Notes under the pieces: model-generated
What the model saw: only the letters and a program-made list of their open reading frames with translations
The model's database searches: none
What the model was told of the DNA's origin: nothing
NCBI GenBank assembly: GCA_024636005.1
Contig: JAGXHV010000086.1
Span: 1-46,805, forward strand
Source: Bacillota bacterium
GTDB lineage: Bacteria > Bacillota > Clostridia > Peptostreptococcales > Acidaminobacteraceae
Direction: 5' to 3'
Length of the DNA: 46,805 nt
Made by a program: the position numbers and the translations under genes
Part shown: positions 40,672 through 46,805 of the stretch, piece after piece
Layout of the letters: the number at the start of each line of letters is the position of its first letter
Position numbering within the stretch: the first letter of the stretch is position 1

Positions 40672-40736
40672 GCCCTCCAAGAATTTTTACTTGCTTTCAT
40701 TATAGCCAACGATCATAAATTATGATATTGGAGGGC
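40672..40736 (-). promoter_or_regulatory. ugpC promoter with a palindrome and a ribosome-site mimic
   Basis: TATAAT (40704-40699 on the minus strand) lies 30 bp ahead of the start. ATCATAAATTATGAT (40712-40726) is a perfect 15-bp palindrome over the -35 region. GCCCTCCAA (40672-40680, which is the complement of the ribosome site) is mirrored by TTGGAGGGC (40728-40736). Confidence 0.6.
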
Positions 40737-41005
40737 TATACAAAATTTATTGGAGGATATTACATCAAGTGTATTTTTTCTTTACAATCACAATTTGGAC
40801 TTGTTAACATAATCCAAACGCAACATGCTTGTAATAGCTATTTGAAATCGATGTGATATCATTAGAATTGTACAAGAATGTAAGTTGCAGCGTTATGTAT
40901 CATTTTTCATTGAGATTGTTGGACTTCATTTAACTCTATAAAATTTATGATTTGACAATCCGAATGATTTGGGTTGCTTTTTTTTGTGGTTATGGAGGAA
41001 TAATA
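40737..41005 (+). other. Intergenic leader ahead of the PAS/GGDEF/EAL gene, with paired inverted segments
   Basis: The gene-free stretch from 40670 to 41005 holds the ugpC promoter and then this segment. ACGCAAC (40818-40824) and CTTGTA (40828-40833) find complements in TACAAG (40871-40876) and GTTGC (40884-40888), so a leader RNA could fold over about 75 bases. It does not show the conserved parts of a cyclic-di-GMP riboswitch. No clear sigma-A promoter could be placed. Confidence 0.35.
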
Positions 41006-44000
41006 ATGTCAGAATATATGGAAATACATCAAAAGCTATTAAACTCAGTGGGTAAAAACGGGAATCGGTCTGCTAGTGTAACTTGTGACGTTTTAGGGAA
41101 AATAGTGAGTATGAATACAGACTTCGCTGAATTGGTCGGTTTGTCAGCAGAAGAACTTGAATATCAATCTATATTTTGGTTTTTTCCAAAATGTGAGGGC
41201 AAGGAAATCAGAGATACATTGAAGTCGTTGGTGGCAAATTCCAGTATGACCAGAGAAATATCATTGACCATTGGTGATACTGTAAAAACTAAGGAAGTCA
41301 ATATTATTCCAATTTTACAGGATTCTGAAATAATAGGTTATTATTGGTTGTTTAAATTAATGAAAAACGAACAGAAACTGACACTTAAATTGAATTGGTC
41401 AAACAATCACCCGGTTTTAAATGATGGTTTTTTTAAAGTCGGGACATGGTTGTACGGATTTGATAAAAAAGAATTTTTTGCATCCAATGATACTTATAAT
41501 ATTTTTGGACGTTCTCATGAGGAATTTGACGGTAGCCCTGAAAATCTATTGAAATTCATAGATCCAAAAGACAGAAAAGCATTTGAACAAGGTCTTTTGA
41601 ATGCAAACGAGGGGATTCCTCTGAATCTCGATTTCAATATAATCACCAATAAAGGTCATAACAAACTCATTCATGCAAGGGCAGAGATGTTTTTCAATGA
41701 TGAGCAAAAACCAGATAAAATGATAGGAATTGTTCAAGATCTTACTTCGGAATCTCTGATTGAAAAGGAGATTCTTGACTTTCAAAATGTTCAGCGCCTG
41801 CTTAAAATGGGGAGTTGGGTAATAGATTACGCTACCAATAAAATTAGTTGGTCTCCGGTCACCTTTGAGATTTATGGATTATCACCTGAAGAAGGTGTAC
41901 CTGACATAAAAACTTTACTGACCAAGATCATACCAGAAGATCGTGATAAAGTCATTTCTGCGATAGATGGAGTTCCAAAAGAAAATCCATTTGAATTGGA
42001 GTTTGGTATTATTAGACCGAATAAAGAAGTGCATTATCTCAAGCACTTAGTAGAAGTAGATTATGATTGTAACAATCAAAGGATATCAATAAGAGGAAAT
42101 GTTCAAGATATTACTGAACAAAAAAACTTGGAACTTAAGTCGATTCAAAACAGTATAGAATTGAAACGTATACAAAACAAATATCAATTAATTGTCGAAA
42201 ATTCTCAAGATGTATTCGAAATAATTGATGGAGATGGATTAGTACAGTATATCAGCCCTGTCATTGAAAACATGTTGGGATATACGAGTAGTGAATTTAA
42301 AGGACACTATATTTGGGATTTTGTTGAGGGTGAAGAGAAGAATACTTTGAAAGAACTTTTTAAGTCTAGTTTGGAACAACCTAAAATTATATTGACTGGA
42401 AAAGTTCAGGCTAAGAAGAAATCAGGAGAGGTAATCTATCTGGAGGTTTCTATGAACAACCATATTAATGATCCAGATGTTAATGGTGTTGTTTTAAACT
42501 GGAAAGATATTACAATAAAAGTGAAACAAAAAAAACGGATTCATCAATTAGCCCACTATGATGATCTAACTGGACTCCCCAACAGAACCTATTTCAGAGA
42601 GAAAGTTACAGAACAGGTGCAAAAACATGGAGAATTGATAGAAAGATTTGCCCTTTTTATGATTGATCTTGAAGGCTTTAAAGGCTTTAATAATGTTCTT
42701 AGTTACGAGTTCGGAGATGAACTCATCAAAAAAATTGGTGAATCAATACAATCTTTTTTTAGTAATGATGATATATTCATAGCCAGATATTATGGTGATC
42801 AATTTGGACTGATCATAGACAATATCAAGGATATGGCCGAATGTCAGGAAATTGGAGATCGCTTGCTTGAACTATTCAAACAGCCCTTTATAATTGAACA
42901 ATACGAAATGTATGTCTCAGCAAACATTGGATTCAGTGTTTTTCCTGAAGATGGCACAAATTATGAACAGTTATTTAAAACAGCGAACATTGCGCTTCGC
43001 CGTTCCAAAGATTTAGGAGAGCGTGGCTATCAAGCCTATTCTCCACAAATTGATGTAAAGACGTTCAAGGAATTTTCATTGAGAAATGATCTAAGAAAAG
43101 CAATTGACAAAGATGAACTCTTGATTCATTATCAACCAATCTTGCATCTGAAAACCGGAAAAATTTTAGGTGTAGAAGCATTGATGCGGTGGGAGCACCC
43201 TAAGTGGGGACTCGTTCCGCCGTATGAATTCATACCTCTCGCTGAAAGCACAGGATTGATCATCCCTATGGGCAAATGGTTATTGGACAAGGTATGTCAA
43301 GACTATTTAAGTTGGTCAAAAAAAGATTACCCTAAGATAAAAATATCTGTGAACTATTCAGGTATTCAATTCTTCAAGGTGAATTTTGTGGATGACATAC
43401 TGGGTACAATTGAAAAATACGGATTAAATCCAAATTTCTTAATTCTTGAAATCACCGAATCCGTGTTGATAAAACACGGTAAAAAAACTGAAATGGATCT
43501 TGCCGAATTAAAAAGAAAGGGAGTACAAATAGCTATTGATGATTTTGGTACTGGGTACTCCTCTTTAGCATACTTGAATGCAATGAATGTGGATATTCTC
43601 AAAATTGATAGAGAATTTCTATTGAACGTGCCAGAAAACGAAAACAGTGAAAAAATTTTTAGAGCCATAATCAATTTGGCTAGAGATCTCAATATTAAAA
43701 TTGTAGCGGAAGGTATTTCAAACTGGAAACAGTTAAACTACTTGAAAGAGTTCAGTGGAATTGTAGGGCAGGGTTACATCTATAGCAAACCATTGCCGAT
43801 TGAAGCGATAGAATTGAAACTGGCTGTTGGCTTTATTGAGCCTGAAAAAAAAATTGATGAATCAAGACAATTTCATTTGGAACGTCGTAAACTATTTAGA
43901 GTGGATTTCAAGTTTTTTTTGGAAGCGGATATGACCATTATTGAAATAGGTGGTGTAAAATCTCAAGTGGGAAATACAAAAGCACTGATCAAGAATATCG

Positions 44001-44335
44001 GACCAGGAGGACTATGTTTTATCACAAATGTCAAATTACCTGTAAAGAAGGATCTCATCTTGGGATTTGTAACGGAACTCATGGGTATAAAAGTCAAATT
44101 ACACGGGACGCCGGTTTGGAGTGATGACCTAGAACAAGGGATACACATTTTTGGACTCGAGTTCACATTTGATGAAAATACGAGAATGGAGCTCACAAAA
44201 TTACTCAATAATGTTCAAATTCGAATTAAAAAGGATTATGGCTTTAGCGATGGCAGCTTTGTTACTGACTCATTTAAAAGATACTTCAGTTCAATAAATA
44301 CAGGAAATGGAAGACAAGATGAAGAGTCATTATAA
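41006..44335 (+). CDS. Multi-PAS protein with degenerate GGDEF, EAL and PilZ domains
   Basis: The 1109-residue soluble protein has about four PAS domains (roughly residues 10-110, 140-260, 265-380, 400-510), then GGDEF (about 515-680), EAL (about 690-945) and PilZ (about 960-1085). The GGDEF signature is YGDQF in place of GGDEF, so no cyclase activity is expected. The EAL domain keeps EALMRW, NYS, LEITES, DDFGTGYSS, KID and QGY, but the AEGVE motif reads AEGIS, losing the second Glu. PilZ keeps RRKLFRVDF and NIGPGGLCF. It probably binds, and may hydrolyse, cyclic-di-GMP in answer to signals sensed by PAS. The start at 41006 follows GGAGG by seven bases; upstream codons lack one. Confidence 0.93.
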   Translation: MSEYMEIHQKLLNSVGKNGNRSASVTCDVLGKIVSMNTDFAELVGLSAEELEYQSIFWFFPKCEGKEIRDTLKSLVANSSMTREISLTIGDTVKTKEVNIIPILQDSEIIGYYWLFKLMKNEQKLTLKLNWSNNHPVLNDGFFKVGTWLYGFDKKEFFASNDTYNIFGRSHEEFDGSPENLLKFIDPKDRKAFEQGLLNANEGIPLNLDFNIITNKGHNKLIHARAEMFFNDEQKPDKMIGIVQDLTSESLIEKEILDFQNVQRLLKMGSWVIDYATNKISWSPVTFEIYGLSPEEGVPDIKTLLTKIIPEDRDKVISAIDGVPKENPFELEFGIIRPNKEVHYLKHLVEVDYDCNNQRISIRGNVQDITEQKNLELKSIQNSIELKRIQNKYQLIVENSQDVFEIIDGDGLVQYISPVIENMLGYTSSEFKGHYIWDFVEGEEKNTLKELFKSSLEQPKIILTGKVQAKKKSGEVIYLEVSMNNHINDPDVNGVVLNWKDITIKVKQKKRIHQLAHYDDLTGLPNRTYFREKVTEQVQKHGELIERFALFMIDLEGFKGFNNVLSYEFGDELIKKIGESIQSFFSNDDIFIARYYGDQFGLIIDNIKDMAECQEIGDRLLELFKQPFIIEQYEMYVSANIGFSVFPEDGTNYEQLFKTANIALRRSKDLGERGYQAYSPQIDVKTFKEFSLRNDLRKAIDKDELLIHYQPILHLKTGKILGVEALMRWEHPKWGLVPPYEFIPLAESTGLIIPMGKWLLDKVCQDYLSWSKKDYPKIKISVNYSGIQFFKVNFVDDILGTIEKYGLNPNFLILEITESVLIKHGKKTEMDLAELKRKGVQIAIDDFGTGYSSLAYLNAMNVDILKIDREFLLNVPENENSEKIFRAIINLARDLNIKIVAEGISNWKQLNYLKEFSGIVGQGYIYSKPLPIEAIELKLAVGFIEPEKKIDESRQFHLERRKLFRVDFKFFLEADMTIIEIGGVKSQVGNTKALIKNIGPGGLCFITNVKLPVKKDLILGFVTELMGIKVKLHGTPVWSDDLEQGIHIFGLEFTFDENTRMELTKLLNNVQIRIKKDYGFSDGSFVTDSFKRYFSSINTGNGRQDEESL

Positions 44336-44415
44336 GATCTAGCACAGGTGTCATTCCTTTTCAATTTGAGCAATAAAATAATGGCAACAGTTGAAGCAAG
44401 CAAAGACATGCCATT

Positions 44416-44465
44416 TCATAAACAACGCCCCACACATCTCAAGATGTGTGGGGCGTTGTTTATGA
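44416..44465. terminator. Terminator with 24-bp perfect arms
   Basis: Arms 44416-44439 and 44442-44465 are exact complements with a 2-nt gap; the core is GC-rich (CGCCCCACACATCT). It ends one base before the stop codon of the convergent regulator gene. Long perfect arms without a T-run suggest a bidirectional terminator. Confidence 0.85.
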
Positions 44466-44466
44466 T

Positions 44467-45546
44467 TTATGATATTTTTTCTGTATTTTTCTTAAAATCC
44501 TTCAACATTTCATGATAAGCAGATTCCAAAAAAACAAAATTTATTTTATAGTTGTAATTGCCTTCCCGTTTATCAAGCAGAATCAATTTGCTGGATGTAA
44601 GGTGACCGATATGATACGAAATTGTTGCTTGAGAAACATTTAAAATCTCTGCAATTTCCTTAGCTGTTTCAACACCTTCGGCAATTAACCTAACAACTTC
44701 ATACCTTGTTTTATCTCCCAGATTCTTAAAAAGCATCACACGTTCTTTAAGTTCACTTTCTTTTGCGTTTTTAATGCTTAGCATAAGTTCCTCGATGTCT
44801 AGTCCCCACTTGACATACATGACACTGCTTCGCGTATTGAATTCCAATATATAATTGCTGATCATCGAAATCAAAATATTTCCACTAGGAAGTAGCTCTT
44901 TACTGAGCATTTGATTGCTCATTTCAAAAATTGCATCACCATCAGTTGCGGTCAGTTGTTCAACAATTTTTTTTCCCATTTCAATGACTTCTTTTTCTCG
45001 CACTTTATAAAACCCATCAAATATTGGCTGAATGGTTTCAATAAGCTGGATCCATTCCATCGTCATCTTTTTTGGTTGTCTTAATAATTTAGAAATTTGC
45101 CAACGTTCTTCATCACTTAACGCGATCTGTTCCAACAGTTTGAACTGAGCATCGGTATCAGTGTAAATCCCAGCTTCATCAACACTTTCGTGATCGTTGA
45201 CCAGTGTTGTCAGTTTTGCTATAAAACAGTTCAACAAATCCTTATTCTCAAGTTGACCAATGAATTCAAGATAATTGTGGGCAGTTTCATAACCAAAAGG
45301 TGCATGCACTTTAGAAAGTAAAGCCGGAAGACTTTGTTCATCAAAATAAAATCTTTTAATTTCTTTCTCATAAGGTTTCAACGCCTCTTCCATGGCTCTA
45401 TACTGCTTAAAAGACTCTTCAGGAATATATTCCAGGTAAGTGCTTGATTCAAGTTCATTTCTAAGAGCCTTGTCGAAAAAAATGCATTCAGGAAAAAGGA
45501 GCAAATCGACTATTCTGCTTTCATTGGGGAAAAATTCAAATCGCAT
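44467..45546 (-). CDS. ArsR-type regulator with a large N-terminal domain (second copy of this type)
   Basis: The 359-residue protein has a long helical N-terminal domain and a C-terminal ArsR-type winged helix (about residues 258-335; GDKTRYEVVRLIAEG, recognition region NVSQATISYHIGHLTSSKLI). This matches the design of the regulator at 204-1205, though sequence identity looks low. The start at 45546 has GAGGAGG five bases ahead and lies 37 bases inside the end of the MFS gene, so the two overlap and are co-transcribed. It probably controls that exporter. No ligand is visible. Confidence 0.85.
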   Translation of the reverse strand: MRFEFFPNESRIVDLLLFPECIFFDKALRNELESSTYLEYIPEESFKQYRAMEEALKPYEKEIKRFYFDEQSLPALLSKVHAPFGYETAHNYLEFIGQLENKDLLNCFIAKLTTLVNDHESVDEAGIYTDTDAQFKLLEQIALSDEERWQISKLLRQPKKMTMEWIQLIETIQPIFDGFYKVREKEVIEMGKKIVEQLTATDGDAIFEMSNQMLSKELLPSGNILISMISNYILEFNTRSSVMYVKWGLDIEELMLSIKNAKESELKERVMLFKNLGDKTRYEVVRLIAEGVETAKEIAEILNVSQATISYHIGHLTSSKLILLDKREGNYNYKINFVFLESAYHEMLKDFKKNTEKIS

Positions 45547-46796
45547 GGTTCCTCCTCTTCAACTTTCAAAAATGGTTTTCTAAAATAAAGTGTTGCTCCT
45601 AGTATTATAATACCGACAATCACAAATGTAAAACCCGCTGATAAAAGATCAATTCCAATACCGAACAAGATTTGTCCTATGGGGATAGTCGCTATCAAAC
45701 CAAGATCCATAACCGAACCTACACGCCCTAAGAATTCTTTCGGAACAATTGTCTGGAACATTGTTCCAAGTGCTATATTTACTATAGTAACAAACATACC
45801 TATCAAGAACAACATTGTTGTAATAAGTAAAATTGGAACGGTGTTTGTTTCAAATCTTTGAATAAAATAAGTGCTGGAGAACATCGATAGAATGAAGACA
45901 AAGATGCTGATTATAAAAAAAGTCATAATGACCAATCTACCTATTTCAATTTTCTTGGCCTGCTTTCCCAACAATATCGGAGACACCAACATAGCCCCAG
46001 CTAAAACGGCTGTCACCATGCCATATTGCAGTTCAGATGCACCTAAAACATTCACAATCAAAAAGATTACGCCCACATTCAACAAAGGGCTCAAAGAAAA
46101 ATTCAGGAAGATACCAAACGCGATGATGTTCAATAAAATCTTATGTTTTTTAAGGACCCCAACGCCTTCAACAAAATCTTTTTTGAAGTTGTGTAAATCA
46201 ACTTTTTCTGGTTCTATATTGGTTTTGGGGATATGAATGGTCATCTCAAGGAGTGCAGAAAGTAGAAAACTAATTGCATTAACAATCAATATAATTTGTA
46301 GCCCGAAAAAAGCGTATAGCGCAGATGCGAGCATAGGTGATATTATGTTTGCCATACTGGAAACCATAGATCTTACACTGTTGGCGTCAAAGAGTTTGTC
46401 TTTCTCTATAATGCTTGGAATTACTGCAACCATTGCACTCCCAAAAAATATTTCAACGATTTCAAGTACAAAGACTAGAATATATATACTCAAGAGACTC
46501 AATCCATTGTTTAAGTAAAAATAGATTGCATACCCTCCAATCAGAACGCCGTTTAACACATCAAGCCTGACAATCATCTTCTTTCGGTCAAACCAGTCTC
46601 CAAAAACACCTGCCACTGGTGACAGAAATATTCTTGGGAGTATAGAAATGGCCAACAATGATGCAAAGATCGTCGCTGAACCCGTTTTAGCAAGCACGTA
46701 AAGTGACAAAGCAAATTGTTGCATATTCGATCCTAAAATGGAAGTCACTTTACCAATCATTAAATTTCTAAAATTTTTGTTTTTTAAGATATCCAT
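45510..46796 (-). CDS. MFS exporter, MFS_3/macrolide-efflux type
   Basis: The 428-residue protein has about 12 membrane segments. The first is preceded by NFRNLMIGKVTSILGSNMQQFALSLYVL, and the loop 2-3 motif PVAGVFGDWFDRKKMI (about residues 55-70) is the classic MFS motif A. The MFS_3 group (EntS and macrolide-efflux proteins) fits best; substrate is unknown. The start at 46796 has a weak GGTGA just upstream, at the window edge, so the true start could lie further right. It overlaps the regulator gene behind it. Confidence 0.88.
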   Translation of the reverse strand: MDILKNKNFRNLMIGKVTSILGSNMQQFALSLYVLAKTGSATIFASLLAISILPRIFLSPVAGVFGDWFDRKKMIVRLDVLNGVLIGGYAIYFYLNNGLSLLSIYILVFVLEIVEIFFGSAMVAVIPSIIEKDKLFDANSVRSMVSSMANIISPMLASALYAFFGLQIILIVNAISFLLSALLEMTIHIPKTNIEPEKVDLHNFKKDFVEGVGVLKKHKILLNIIAFGIFLNFSLSPLLNVGVIFLIVNVLGASELQYGMVTAVLAGAMLVSPILLGKQAKKIEIGRLVIMTFFIISIFVFILSMFSSTYFIQRFETNTVPILLITTMLFLIGMFVTIVNIALGTMFQTIVPKEFLGRVGSVMDLGLIATIPIGQILFGIGIDLLSAGFTFVIVGIIILGATLYFRKPFLKVEEEEPCDLNFSPMKAE

Positions 46797-46805
46797 ATAA
46801 TCACC

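Noticed and set aside
40750-40800. GGAGG with a GTG frame of about a dozen codons
   Set aside because: Too short, no conserved product and no downstream coupling.
40737-40951. Possible cyclic-di-GMP riboswitch ahead of the GGDEF/EAL gene
   Set aside because: The conserved GNRA tetraloop-receptor and core sequences of type I riboswitches are not seen; only generic stems.
40952-41005. Longer start of the PAS/GGDEF/EAL gene at 40952
   Set aside because: No ribosome site there, whereas GGAGG sits seven bases before the ATG at 41006.
1-46805. CRISPR array, tRNA, rRNA, phage or insertion sequence
   Set aside because: No direct-repeat array, no cloverleaf or rRNA stretch, and no transposase, integrase or phage protein in the readable frames.

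Overview
The window reads as chromosomal DNA of a low-GC Gram-positive bacterium, most likely an anaerobic or fermentative member of the Clostridia (Bacillota). The support is the AT-rich composition, strong GGAGG ribosome sites on nearly every gene, consensus sigma-A promoters (TTGACA-N17-TATAAT), lipoprotein-type solute-binding proteins, intrinsic hairpin-plus-U terminators, and the gene set itself (TRAP and ABC sugar uptake, FMN-binding and flavodoxin proteins, CopB-type ATPase). No rRNA, tRNA, CRISPR array, phage gene or insertion sequence was seen. The exact genus cannot be named from this sequence.

Region by region: (1) 1-1205, an ArsR-type regulator followed by the start of an ABC exporter ATPase that leaves the window. 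(2) 1350-11920, a large minus-strand sugar-acid catabolic cluster. It holds an IlvD/Edd-type dehydratase with its own promoter, then a GntR/FCD regulator, a GldA-like dehydrogenase, a TRAP transporter (dctP, dctQ, dctM), a second IlvD/Edd-type dehydratase, D-galactonate dehydratase (dgoD) and an HpaI-type aldolase, closed by a terminator. No 2-keto-3-deoxy-sugar-acid kinase is present, so a non-phosphorylated split into pyruvate and an aldehyde is the simplest reading. Three TTGTCnGACAA operators sit around a perfect consensus promoter ahead of the GntR gene. (3) 12065-19734, small stress and housekeeping units: a regulator plus alpha/beta hydrolase, a zinc ribbon, a GNAT enzyme, an HExxH membrane protein, a Cys-rich mini-protein under a CsoR/CstR-like operator, an FMN-binding/MarR/flavodoxin operon with twin operators, a metallophosphoesterase, a VOC protein and a beta-lactamase-fold hydrolase. 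(4) 19720-25327, a CopB-type copper ATPase with a repeat-encoded His tail, a DUF2975 plus XRE pair, a large membrane protein of unknown function and a rhomboid protease.

(5) 25453-40669, a plant-oligosaccharide region. A GH3 beta-xylosidase, an ABC importer (one binding protein, two permeases), xylose isomerase and xylulokinase form a xylo-oligosaccharide route. A divergent aldose 1-epimerase and a LacI regulator share GAAAnCGnTTTC operators with the GH3 gene. A GH1 beta-glucosidase, a ROK sugar kinase, a PucR/CdaR-type regulator and a UgpC/MsmK-type ATPase follow, and this ATPase is the likely energiser of the importer, which has none of its own. (6) 41006-46796, a multi-PAS protein with degenerate GGDEF, EAL and PilZ domains (cyclic-di-GMP turnover or sensing), then an MFS exporter overlapping a second ArsR-type regulator.

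Most units are short operons each with its own regulator, and many promoters show the likely operator directly. The most informative parts of the window are these regulator-operator-target sets, especially the kinase-less sugar-acid cluster and the four-site LacI regulon.
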